A stretch of DNA of 64,000 bases, from NCBI RefSeq assembly GCF_023111095.1, contig NZ_JALGYW010000020.1, positions 1 through 64,000 on the forward strand, given 5' to 3'. Origin of the DNA: Maribellus sp. YY47 (lineage in GTDB: Bacteria; Bacteroidota; Bacteroidia; Bacteroidales; Prolixibacteraceae). Positions 1 through 8,775 of this stretch are shown here, piece after piece. Position 1 is the first letter of the stretch, and every line of letters starts with the position of its first letter. A model generated the notes under the pieces. The model saw nothing but the letters and a program-made list of their open reading frames with translations. It ran no database searches and had not been told where the DNA came from. Both the position numbers and the translations under genes were made by a program.

Positions 1-37
1 CAAACAAGATACCATTAAAATTAAAAGCTATAAAAGA

Positions 38-73
38 ACAGACCGTTTCAAAGCTAGCTTTGAAACGGTCTGT
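38..73. terminator. Perfect 36-bp palindrome, probable transcription terminator
   Basis: The 36 bases are exactly self-complementary (arms beginning ACAGACCGTTTC, centre CTAG). The palindrome sits about 135 bases past the stop of the last minus-strand gene (GH95). Read on the minus strand, the sequence beyond it is T-rich (TCTTTTATAGCTTTTAATTTT), as expected for an intrinsic terminator closing the leftward unit. A palindromic operator is an alternative, but there is no adjacent start codon to regulate inside the window. Confidence 0.6.
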
Positions 74-207
74 GAATCTATTAACTTAGTCCAATAATCT
101 GTAACGCTTATTTAGGACTAGTCATTTATCTTTTTATTTATTCTTGTTTGGCTGCAAACAGAGGCGACAAATAAATTATCTGCGAATAACTAGTTCTCAC
201 TATTCTG

Positions 208-2556
208 TTAAAATGAAGCAAATTGTTGCCGCGAAATAACAATTTCATCTCCTTTCGTTGTATTGTATTTTATTTTCTTCCCTCTATACATGATATTTAA
301 AGGCGCTCCAGACAAAGAGCGGATTCTAGCTTCCTGTAGCTCGTTGTTTTCCCAGGTCATATCCACTTCAAACCCACCTCTGGCACAAAGTCCGTTAACC
401 TTTCCACTACTCCATGTATTTGGCAGAGCTGGTAATAAAGTAATAACTCCGCCGTGCGATTGCAAAAGCATTTCGGCAATTCCGGCAGTACCTCCAAAGT
501 TACCATCTATCTGAAAAGGAGGATGATTGTCAAACAAATTTGGCAATGTTGATTTTTTCAGAAGTTCGGACATATGAGATGCAGCATTTTCTCCGTCGCC
601 AAGACGCGCGTAAAAATTAATAATCCAGGCTCGGCTCCAACCAGTGTGTCCACCACCTTGTTCAAGCCGTTTCGAAATAGATTGCCGGGCAGCGTCCAAT
701 AATTCAGGAGTTTCGGAAGTTATTTGTGTACCGGGATACAAAGCCAAAAGATGCGACATGTGACGGTGTCCAGGCTCTGTTTCTTCATAATCTTCAATCC
801 ACTCCAGTATTCCACCTGTCCGCTGTGAAATTTTTATTTCAGGCAATTCGTTTAATACGTTTGCCAGCGTATCAGTAAAAGCTTTGTCAACCCCCAATCG
901 TTTTGCTGATTTTATACAATTATTAAATAGCTCTGTTATAATTTCGACATCCATGGTGGCCGAATAAGTCATATAAAAATCTTCGCCTGTTTGCGGTAAT
1001 ATATACTTGTTCTCCGGAGAATTCGATGGTACTGTAGCCCATCTGCCCTGCTTATCTTTAACCAGGAAATCAAGCACAAATTGCGCAACCCCTTTCATTA
1101 ACGGATAAGCAGTACTTTTCAAATAAGCAGTATCTCCGGTAAATGCAAAATGCTCATAAAACGGGAAAGTCATCCAGGGTCCACCCATTGGGAAAAGCCC
1201 CCAGATCCCATCCATTACCCCAGTGTGCCCAAAAGCATCGGTTAAATGATGAAGAGTCCAGCCCCTTGCACCATACATTTCGCGAGCTGTAATTTTGCCC
1301 GGCTTTTGCAACTGAATAAAAAAATCGGACAATGGTTTTTCTGTCTCTTTCAGGTTACAAACCTCAGCAGGCCAATAATTCATTTGCAAATTAATATTGG
1401 TATGAAAATCAGAGTTCCACGGCGCATTAAAATCTTTACACCAAATTCCCTGCAAATTGGCAGGCAACCTTCCGGGGGCTCTTGAACTTCCCATTAGCAA
1501 ATACCGCCCATATTGAAAATAAAGCGCAACCAACCCCGGATCATCAGCGCCATTCTTTACTAACGCCAAACGTTCATCGGTTGGTATTGCAGAATAATCA
1601 GAACCTCCCAAATCCAAAGACACCCGATTAAAAATTGGTTGATATTCTTCCAGATGTCTTTTTCGAATCGTACTAAACCTTTTATTCTCTACTTGTTTCA
1701 GGATATTTCCACAGACCTCTGAAGGATTGATACTCCTATCAAAATTCAACAATTCCAAATTATAATCAGTAGCGGCAGTCAGAACAATTAGCAGTTCATC
1801 AGCGTCTTTTACCACTAAAGTATTGTTTTCACCATGTAATGTTCCACCATAATTCACGGCTTTTAAGCGTGCTTCAAAACGCATGTGCTTGCCAGCGGCG
1901 CCACGCAAAGGATCATCTTCATCAATTACCTGACCAGACATAATCAACATATCGTCAACTACACTGGTTACAGCATTTTTCTCTCGTTCGAGCCTTATAT
2001 TAAGATTTAAGGCACCTTTCCCCGATGCCGTTAAACGCAATGCAATCAGATCGTCAGGAGCAGAAGCAAGTATTTCTTCGGAAAAAGTAGTTCCCCCGGC
2101 AGCGTATAAAACACGACAGATACCTGTCTCCAGATCAAGTTCCCGTCTGTAATCAGTTACTTCGCGTGGCCGAAAATCGAGAAACAAATCGCCCAAAGTT
2201 TGATACGACCTCACACGTGGCGGAACTCCAATCATTGTTTCCTCTGCCAGTTTTACAGCTTCTTTTATATTGTTATCCAATATCAATTGCTGAACTTTTC
2301 GAAGATTTTTAAACGCTTCGGGATTTGTATTATCAGCCGGAGCACCTGCCCAAAGACTTTCCTCATTAAGCTGAATTCGTTCGGTATCAGTTTTCCCAAA
2401 AACCATAGCTCCCAGACGGCCGTTTCCTAAAGGCAATGCTTCATTCCAATTTTCTGCTGGTTGTTTATACCAGAGTTGAACGGATGATGTATCCTTTACT
2501 TTTGAAGAACAAGAGATGAGAGTAATACCGATAAGAATAACTAATATTAATTTCAT
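208..2556 (-). CDS. GH95 alpha-L-fucosidase, lipoprotein
   Basis: Predicted inverting alpha-L-fucosidase of family GH95, acting on terminal alpha-1,2-linked fucose (some members act on alpha-L-galactose). The N-terminus is a lipoprotein signal (LISC at residues 13-16), so it is probably anchored in a membrane and faces the periplasm or surface. The family opening motif [18 protein letters not shown] lies at 37-54. The NIN pair (N387, N389) within [15 protein letters not shown]515 in NSPEN and D684 in FQIDGNFGG match the GH95 catalytic set of two Asn, a Glu and an Asp. The length of 782 residues is normal. It is the last gene of the leftward array, 78 bases after a DUF6528 gene. The family call is strong; the exact linkage is unknown. 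Confidence 0.95.
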   Translation of the reverse strand: MKLILVILIGITLISCSSKVKDTSSVQLWYKQPAENWNEALPLGNGRLGAMVFGKTDTERIQLNEESLWAGAPADNTNPEAFKNLRKVQQLILDNNIKEAVKLAEETMIGVPPRVRSYQTLGDLFLDFRPREVTDYRRELDLETGICRVLYAAGGTTFSEEILASAPDDLIALRLTASGKGALNLNIRLEREKNAVTSVVDDMLIMSGQVIDEDDPLRGAAGKHMRFEARLKAVNYGGTLHGENNTLVVKDADELLIVLTAATDYNLELLNFDRSINPSEVCGNILKQVENKRFSTIRKRHLEEYQPIFNRVSLDLGGSDYSAIPTDERLALVKNGADDPGLVALYFQYGRYLLMGSSRAPGRLPANLQGIWCKDFNAPWNSDFHTNINLQMNYWPAEVCNLKETEKPLSDFFIQLQKPGKITAREMYGARGWTLHHLTDAFGHTGVMDGIWGLFPMGGPWMTFPFYEHFAFTGDTAYLKSTAYPLMKGVAQFVLDFLVKDKQGRWATVPSNSPENKYILPQTGEDFYMTYSATMDVEIITELFNNCIKSAKRLGVDKAFTDTLANVLNELPEIKISQRTGGILEWIEDYEETEPGHRHMSHLLALYPGTQITSETPELLDAARQSISKRLEQGGGHTGWSRAWIINFYARLGDGENAASHMSELLKKSTLPNLFDNHPPFQIDGNFGGTAGIAEMLLQSHGGVITLLPALPNTWSSGKVNGLCARGGFEVDMTWENNELQEARIRSLSGAPLNIMYRGKKIKYNTTKGDEIVISRQQFASF

Positions 2557-2634
2557 AAAACAACTTTGTTTTAAACGATAAGACAGGATAATAGAACAAC
2601 AACATTAAACGGCCCCATAGCTATTATGATTTCT

Positions 2635-3537
2635 TTATTGGGGATATACCCGTGCTTTATAAACATTAATGTCGGGAATAGTGTACTTTTTATCTGGATT
2701 CACAGAATAAATGTTGTGTGTCCACCATTCCTCTTCCGCTTTTGTATAGACCAGCTTTCCGGTTGTTTTATTATAATTAACTGATTTTAAATCTACTGCA
2801 CTTATCGGCTCGAAGGCCTCGAATTTTTCACTATCAATAGAAAAATTCCAAACACTTTCGGCAACTGTAATCACCAGTTCGTTATCTGAAATTGAAAGCA
2901 AATCGTGTCCACCCCATTCCGGCAACGTCCATGTTTTTTCCCTTTTTAATTCCGGCTGATTGGTATCCCAGTTTTTTAACGAATAACACACCAAATCGTC
3001 TGAGCCGAGCGCATAAAGTCGCTTTTGCTTAGGCATCCACACAACTCCATGCCCCCATTTCAATGCATCGCGATAAATACATTTTTCGGGTGTTGCAATA
3101 TCAAAAACCTCAATGCTATTTCCATAAGGATGATCGGACAGTGCCACAACAATACGGTTACCGGGCAATAATTCAGCCGAATGAGCCATGGGTGCATTGG
3201 CGTAAAAAAGTATATTTTTTGTGGCCCGATCCAATAAAACCACTCCTCCACCGGAAGATGTCGCAAGTATTTTGCTGTTCCCATCTATTGGTTTACATTC
3301 ATCCAATGGATTTAAATATTTCTGATATTCTGTCGGTAGCTCTTTTGCTTCTTCAATATTCCATCTCCATGTAATTTTCAAATCAGTTCCATTTGAGTGC
3401 TCTTCATCGAAAATGATGATATCATGGCCTCCACATGCGATAATTTCTGATGAAACCTCTTTTTTTGCAGAGGTGCAAAACACAAAACCAGCCAATAGGG
3501 GAAAAATAATCAAGCTTTTTATTTTCATTTTATTCAA
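2635..3537 (-). CDS. DUF6528-type lipoprotein, likely beta-propeller
   Basis: A 300-residue lipoprotein (signal ending LLAGFVFC). The mature start ACGGHDIIIFDEE is what I recognise as the DUF6528 type. It has repeated strand-turn segments with ILATSSGGGVVLLDRA, RIVVALSDHPYGNSIEVFD and RLYALGSDDLVCYSL, typical of a beta-propeller, and shows no catalytic motif that I can name. The family often appears beside rhamnosidase and fucosidase genes, and here it sits between GH95 and a six-hairpin glycosidase-like gene. A sugar-binding or surface-monitoring role is inference; function is not established. Confidence 0.7.
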   Translation of the reverse strand: MNKMKIKSLIIFPLLAGFVFCTSAKKEVSSEIIACGGHDIIIFDEEHSNGTDLKITWRWNIEEAKELPTEYQKYLNPLDECKPIDGNSKILATSSGGGVVLLDRATKNILFYANAPMAHSAELLPGNRIVVALSDHPYGNSIEVFDIATPEKCIYRDALKWGHGVVWMPKQKRLYALGSDDLVCYSLKNWDTNQPELKREKTWTLPEWGGHDLLSISDNELVITVAESVWNFSIDSEKFEAFEPISAVDLKSVNYNKTTGKLVYTKAEEEWWTHNIYSVNPDKKYTIPDINVYKARVYPQ

Positions 3538-3564
3538 ATTGTTTTCAAGTTAAAATCGAATTTA

Positions 3565-5598
3565 CTAGTCTAACTTTACAGATAGTGCAGCGCCCTCTTT
3601 GATATTCTTTTGGGTAATAATTTTTGCTTCCGATTTTACAACAACATGCAAGTTTCCATTCTCGCGTGAAACCAGAATATCAAAATCGCCGCCAAAACCT
3701 TTTACGTGTCGCAATTCCATTTTTCCCCAGTTGAGGGGCAAGCGGGGAGTTAGCGAAAATGAACGTAAACCAGTAGGACGAACGCCGAACATCCCTTCGG
3801 TAATGATGCGACAGTAAAGCGCGCTTTCGCCCGACAAATGGCGCTGGTTTCCTTCGGGCCATGCTTCTATCGGATATGGAACATGATCGCCCAGCAAACG
3901 CTGATGCGAATATTCTTTTAAATAACGAGTAGCTTTCTCTGTTTCGCCGGCAACATAAACTGCACGAAGCGCACTAAGTGTAGAGCGGTCCCAGAAAATA
4001 TCGCTTCCCGATTGGCTTAACAAACCGTTGCGAGTCCACAAACGAGAAAAAAGAGCATCGGCTGTAGCTTTCGCCCGTTCTTGAATTCCGGCAAAAAGTG
4101 GGGCACATATCCACGAACGCAAAACCGTATTTCCTTTGTAATAACTGTATGTTTCGAAGCCTTCAACATTGGCTCCGAAATAACTTTCGATAGCTTTGTT
4201 CAATGCCTGCGCCTGCTTTCTGTATTTTGCGACCTGACTCGCCGGAAGTTTAAGATCTCTTGCCAGGTAAGTCGCAGAAACAAGGGCATCGTAATAAAGA
4301 GAAGAGACCAAAATATTGGCTTCTCCCGAAGGAAACCTCCCTTCCAATTCGTCGGCATCTGATTTTACAACCCCGAATTCGTTCAGGTTTCTGTTGCAAT
4401 ATTCCAGGCTCCACTCCATAAGCGGCCAGATGTACTGCGCTTCTTCCATATCGCCACGCGTTAAAGCGTACCGCGTTCCACCATAAGCCAGCATGGCTGC
4501 ATCTCCGCAATCTCCAGCGGCTTGCCAAACATCGGTACCTTCGGCGATGATAGAGCTGGGAACCCTAACATAGTCTGGATTCATGTACTTCATATAAAGC
4601 CTGAATGCATTCAATGTCGCATCGTTGGCGGTCTTATACCCCAAAAAAGGAAAGAATGGGGCAACGTACTCTGATTCGTCATTTGCCCATATTGCAGCAT
4701 AATAACGTTCCCCGCCAGGACCATGCATCAATCCGCCTGCTGTGCGGTAGATACTCTCTGATGCCCTGATCTTTGAAAAAGCAAATTCGCGGTTTATAAC
4801 TTCGTCCGGAGTTTCCAGAACCAGGTTATCCCACATTTTTGAAATAAACTGCTCGCGCAAAGTAAGTTCCGTTTCAACCGAAACAGCTAATTCATGTTCT
4901 CCTTTACCGGTAGAAAAAGCCTGAAACGAAGTACCAAATTCAATTTTTTCGCCTGGTTGTAAAGTTTCCGTTCCCAAAGCATCCAACTCTACCACAATAG
5001 TATAACTGCCGTCAACCCCATTTCCAGCATCTGTATGATAAACATTTTTGTATTCCGGAATCATTATCTCCATCGGACTATCGGTTATATTTTTTACACT
5101 GTACTGTTCGCAAAATACAGGTTTATCAGGCGAAGGGAATATTTTTCGTGTTACTTCCACTGCCGGATATCTTTTTTCTCCCTTAATTAAATCGCGGTAA
5201 GTAAATGCGTATTCGCTCACTACTGTCAGGTAACCATTAAATCGCATCGACTTTACTTTTTCGCTTTTTAACGATGAATTGTTCGCTACTAGCAACCGCA
5301 TAAAATCAACCGAAAAACGTTTTGTGAGACTGCCATGGGTATCGTTCGGAATGGTTCGCAACATTGGCCATATAACGGTGCGTTCAAGCGAAAATGAACC
5401 ATCATCGTTCACTCCGTAACGCATTACAGAAGAAAGGAATTCCCCGCTCATTTCAACATGATCGTAATGAGGAATATCTTCCCCCACATTCCAAACGATT
5501 GAACCATCAGTATCAATTCTCCACCTGTTAGTATTTTGACCAAAAGCTGTAACCACATTCAAGAGGATCATTAATGTACCCAATAAACTAATCTTCAT
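3565..5598 (-). CDS. Secreted six-hairpin glycosidase-like protein, family unresolved
   Basis: A 677-residue protein with a cleavable signal (MKISLLGTLMILLNVVTAFGQ). The first half is predicted beta-rich (WRIDTDGSIVWNVGEDIPHY near residues 25-44). From about residue 275 it looks like an (alpha/alpha)6 toroid with acidic motifs WANDESEYV, EGTDVWQAAGDCGD and KSDADELEGRFPSGEAN, followed by HLSGESALYCRIITEGMFG, a pattern seen in inverting glucosidase and rhamnosidase barrels. I cannot assign a numbered GH family. It lies 49 bases after the GH78 gene and 28 bases before the DUF6528 gene, so it is probably co-transcribed with them. A role on rhamnose- or fucose-containing glycan is inferred from neighbours only. 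Confidence 0.6.
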   Translation of the reverse strand: MKISLLGTLMILLNVVTAFGQNTNRWRIDTDGSIVWNVGEDIPHYDHVEMSGEFLSSVMRYGVNDDGSFSLERTVIWPMLRTIPNDTHGSLTKRFSVDFMRLLVANNSSLKSEKVKSMRFNGYLTVVSEYAFTYRDLIKGEKRYPAVEVTRKIFPSPDKPVFCEQYSVKNITDSPMEIMIPEYKNVYHTDAGNGVDGSYTIVVELDALGTETLQPGEKIEFGTSFQAFSTGKGEHELAVSVETELTLREQFISKMWDNLVLETPDEVINREFAFSKIRASESIYRTAGGLMHGPGGERYYAAIWANDESEYVAPFFPFLGYKTANDATLNAFRLYMKYMNPDYVRVPSSIIAEGTDVWQAAGDCGDAAMLAYGGTRYALTRGDMEEAQYIWPLMEWSLEYCNRNLNEFGVVKSDADELEGRFPSGEANILVSSLYYDALVSATYLARDLKLPASQVAKYRKQAQALNKAIESYFGANVEGFETYSYYKGNTVLRSWICAPLFAGIQERAKATADALFSRLWTRNGLLSQSGSDIFWDRSTLSALRAVYVAGETEKATRYLKEYSHQRLLGDHVPYPIEAWPEGNQRHLSGESALYCRIITEGMFGVRPTGLRSFSLTPRLPLNWGKMELRHVKGFGGDFDILVSRENGNLHVVVKSEAKIITQKNIKEGAALSVKLD

Positions 5599-5646
5599 TA
5601 TTTTGTTTTTTTAATATTAATTCAATTGACTTTTGCGCTTAAACGA

Positions 5647-8451
5647 TCAAATTTCAGCGCTTATGCTAAAATGCCCGGAAGGGAAACGATATACCACTTC
5701 CCCATTGCCATCTTCAATTTTTTCGTAATTCAACTTATCCAGTCTTTTCCCATTTACTAAAATATTTTTATTAAAAGGAAAAACTACTTGGCCAGAAGAA
5801 TTTGCAGGAATTAAAATCTTCCAATTAAATTTATCGTTTTCAACATTCCAGCTACTTGAAACATATCCATACGGAGAAAGGATACTGGCTTCGGCCCATG
5901 AAAGATAATTGCAAAACAAAGGCTCAAAACGAATAATTTTAAAACCATATCCATCGGAATCAGGGCGAATACCGGCAATATCCTCATAAAAGCAAACATC
6001 GTATCCGGCCTGCATCGGATGATTATACGAATCAGGCAAAGCCAGTTTTCGGGTTGCTTCGTTAATAGGAAGTGTTTCCCATAACGATGTAGCATCTGCC
6101 CCTTTCCACATCCATTCGAAACTATTTTCACCTTTTTTTGTGAAAGCATTCCAGGCAGCCTTAGTTTGTCCGTTACGAGCCAACGTGCTTCCAATTCTTC
6201 CTATACCAAAAATACCACAGTGAAAAAAGCTGTCTGTTTTTTCGATCATATTCAGAACTATTGATTCTGCAACAAGCGGCTCATCACCGGCAGGTACCAG
6301 CCCCAAATCCAGGGCCATTGCATCGGCAGTCTGGCTTCCGTATGTTTTTTTATCCTTTTCATACAATACCGCAACCATCTCTTCTTTTATCGCCTTTTTC
6401 TCTTCCTTAAAATTTTGATTATCGTCATCTTCGCCCAAAATGGCAGACACTTTTTCCATAATGCTCACATCGAGGTAATGAAAAGCGGTAGAAGTAAACT
6501 CAACCGGGGCTATTAAGGAAGAATCGCCAACTGGCGGACACCAGTCTCCCAATCCCTGCCAAACAATATGCTGTGTTCTTGCTTTGTATTTTTCTTTTCG
6601 TTCTTCATTTGAGGCAAGCGATGATATATAATTCGTCCAATGCTTCATCTCGGAATAATAATCTTTCAGGACTTCTTGATCGCCATAATACACATACAAC
6701 CACCAGGGAAGTTGCACCAAAGCTGTACCCCAATCGGGAGAAGCTACGCCACACAAGCGTTTCCCGGGAGCAATCATATAAGGAAGCCCGGATTGTTTTT
6801 CGGTAAAATAAAATGTATTGTTGTATCGCTCATGAAACAGGGTTTCCTTTTCCTGCACTGCTGCTCCCGAATGAATATCACTCAGGTATTTCACCCAGAA
6901 ATTATTCATCTGCAAATTGAGATTTGCCATTTTTACGTATGCATGAGTATCGCCCAGCCAACCACATTTTTCCCTGTCGGGGCAATCGGTTGGAATCCCA
7001 TTCAAATTACTAAGTAATGTTGTTACAGCCAATTCGTGCAAACGGTTAATTTGCGGATCAGCACACTTAAAAGTGCCTGTTTGCGCTACATCGCTGTGAA
7101 CAATCACCTGTTTCAATGCTGATAGATCGGGTTTCCCACTTATGCCCGAAAGCTCTGCATATCGAAATCCATGATAGGAAAAACGTGGCATCCATTGCTC
7201 CTTGCCCTTTCCGTTGCAGAAATATTCGTGCGTAAAAATCTTCCCATGATGAATCCATCCCAAGGAGGTAAAGTCCAGACTTCGATCGTTCGTTATCGCT
7301 TCTGATACACGAATTGACAAATGTGTTCCTTCGGGCTGTTCAACACTTAACCAGGGAATTCCGGCAACATTTTTCCCAAAGTCGAAAATCCAGTTTCCTG
7401 CCGAATCCTGCCAAATAGTATCAGCCGTTACAATTTCTTTTTTTCGGATTGGATCCATAAGTTGCGGGAATAAATGTGGAGGAACACCCTCATCTGCAAG
7501 GATCGTCTTTTGCCAGTCATTGCAATCGGTTCCGGCCTTACACCACCCGTCTATTTCACACCTGGCATCGTACTGTTCACCCAAATAAATGTTCGATTTA
7601 AGAAGGGGCCCGTCAGTCCAGAACCAACTTTCATCGCTTCCCAAAACTACCCACTCCCCATCGGTATAATCAATAATTAGTTGAAGACGGAACATGGGAG
7701 ATCCGTATGAGAACGGAGCTCCTTTCCAAGCTTCATCCTGGGCAAACCATCCATTTCCCAACATCACGCCAAGGCAATTATTTCCCGACACCAATTGTGA
7801 GCTTACATCAAAAGTGCTGTACAAAGCATATTTCTCGTAATTGGTTTGAGCAGGATCAAGAAAACGTGCAGAATCAACCATTTGCCCGTTCAGATAAAGT
7901 TCTCCTGCTCCCAGTCCGGAAAAAGAAACGATAGCTTTTTTCAGTTTCCTGTTTTTATTTATACTGAATTCTTTCCGAAAATAAGGCAAAGACCGTTCTT
8001 TTGAATAAGGATAGGTAATCCATTTCGCCGACCATGATTCTTCAGACAACAACCCTATGGAAAAATAAGCCGGATCGCTCCATTTGCTCACTTGCCCTGA
8101 GTTGTTCCATATTCTTACTCTCCAATAATATCCGGCAGATTCTTTCAACTGTAATCCTTCGGGGTTTATATTGAACTGCTCATCAGAATTCTGTTTTCCC
8201 GATTTCCATACATTCGGATTTCCATTAACCAACAGTTCTTTTAAAGAAGCTATTTCTATTTCCCAAGCTTTCTGATATACTCCTTCGGAAGAAGTTGTTA
8301 TTTCCCAACTGAAAACGGGAAAATCAATACCTTCAGGGTCAACCATATTGCAACACTTCAGCCCCGTAACAAACGTATCCTTTGTATTAGTGCAGGAAAT
8401 CATTCCGGCCAACAATACCTGACACAAAAAATATCTAAAAATCTTCCTCAT
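5647..8451 (-). CDS. GH78 alpha-L-rhamnosidase, lipoprotein
   Basis: Predicted inverting alpha-L-rhamnosidase releasing terminal alpha-L-rhamnose. I place the start at the internal Met giving MRKIFRYFLCQVLLAGMISC, a clear lipoprotein signal. An in-frame extension reaches 8619 but has no signal and would overlap the neighbouring small gene. The domain order is Fn3-like, then the rhamnosidase N-domain (SGLGAGELYLNGQMV, LGNGWF), a beta-sandwich, the (alpha/alpha)6 catalytic domain with the general-acid region PTDCPDREKCGWLGD and the second Glu in ATSLWETLPI, and a C-terminal beta domain. The length of 934 residues fits the family. It is separated from the GH106 gene by a small membrane protein gene, so two different rhamnosidase families are adjacent. 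Confidence 0.93.
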   Translation of the reverse strand: MRKIFRYFLCQVLLAGMISCTNTKDTFVTGLKCCNMVDPEGIDFPVFSWEITTSSEGVYQKAWEIEIASLKELLVNGNPNVWKSGKQNSDEQFNINPEGLQLKESAGYYWRVRIWNNSGQVSKWSDPAYFSIGLLSEESWSAKWITYPYSKERSLPYFRKEFSINKNRKLKKAIVSFSGLGAGELYLNGQMVDSARFLDPAQTNYEKYALYSTFDVSSQLVSGNNCLGVMLGNGWFAQDEAWKGAPFSYGSPMFRLQLIIDYTDGEWVVLGSDESWFWTDGPLLKSNIYLGEQYDARCEIDGWCKAGTDCNDWQKTILADEGVPPHLFPQLMDPIRKKEIVTADTIWQDSAGNWIFDFGKNVAGIPWLSVEQPEGTHLSIRVSEAITNDRSLDFTSLGWIHHGKIFTHEYFCNGKGKEQWMPRFSYHGFRYAELSGISGKPDLSALKQVIVHSDVAQTGTFKCADPQINRLHELAVTTLLSNLNGIPTDCPDREKCGWLGDTHAYVKMANLNLQMNNFWVKYLSDIHSGAAVQEKETLFHERYNNTFYFTEKQSGLPYMIAPGKRLCGVASPDWGTALVQLPWWLYVYYGDQEVLKDYYSEMKHWTNYISSLASNEERKEKYKARTQHIVWQGLGDWCPPVGDSSLIAPVEFTSTAFHYLDVSIMEKVSAILGEDDDNQNFKEEKKAIKEEMVAVLYEKDKKTYGSQTADAMALDLGLVPAGDEPLVAESIVLNMIEKTDSFFHCGIFGIGRIGSTLARNGQTKAAWNAFTKKGENSFEWMWKGADATSLWETLPINEATRKLALPDSYNHPMQAGYDVCFYEDIAGIRPDSDGYGFKIIRFEPLFCNYLSWAEASILSPYGYVSSSWNVENDKFNWKILIPANSSGQVVFPFNKNILVNGKRLDKLNYEKIEDGNGEVVYRFPSGHFSISAEI

Positions 8452-8534
8452 TAGTATATAATTAACTATGCCAAACGTCTTTCCCAGATAATACTCTTCT
8501 GATAGAATACCAGAAAACTTCAACAAACAACAAA

Positions 8535-8732
8535 TCAATGATGAGCCAACTCGTACCTTTTCCTTTGAAAATAAATAATTGGCCCGACTACTGGCAGAAA
8601 AAGAATAACCCAAATCCAATAAGTTTTAAATTTTCTGTCAAGATTAAGAATGCGGCAGATAATGTCTATTATCGCCCATAACTGAATAACTAAAAACACA
8701 CCCATTAATAAAACATATAGATACTCATTCAT
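8535..8732 (-). CDS. Small PLDc_N-like two-helix membrane protein
   Basis: A 65-residue protein (74 if the upstream Met at 8759 is used) with two hydrophobic helices: EYLYVLLMGVFLVIQLWAII, and WIWVILFLPVVGPIIYF near the C-terminus followed by the basic tail QRKRYELAHH. The second segment, WVILFLPVVGPIIYF, matches the PLDc_N motif found alone in many Bacteroidota and at the N-terminus of cardiolipin synthases. There is no catalytic domain. It lies between GH106 and GH78 on the same strand, with 43 bases to the former from this start. Whether it is part of the operon function or a passenger is unclear. The start at 8732 is a guess, since no Shine-Dalgarno motif is visible. Confidence 0.7.
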   Translation of the reverse strand: MNEYLYVLLMGVFLVIQLWAIIDIICRILNLDRKFKTYWIWVILFLPVVGPIIYFQRKRYELAHH

Positions 8733-8775
8733 GTCATATTGATTACAGATTAAATACATCTACTTCAACGATACA

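Noticed and set aside
8452-8619. N-terminal extension of the GH78 rhamnosidase
   Set aside because: The extension lacks similarity to the family, precedes a clear lipoprotein signal, and overlaps the small PLDc_N gene on the same strand.
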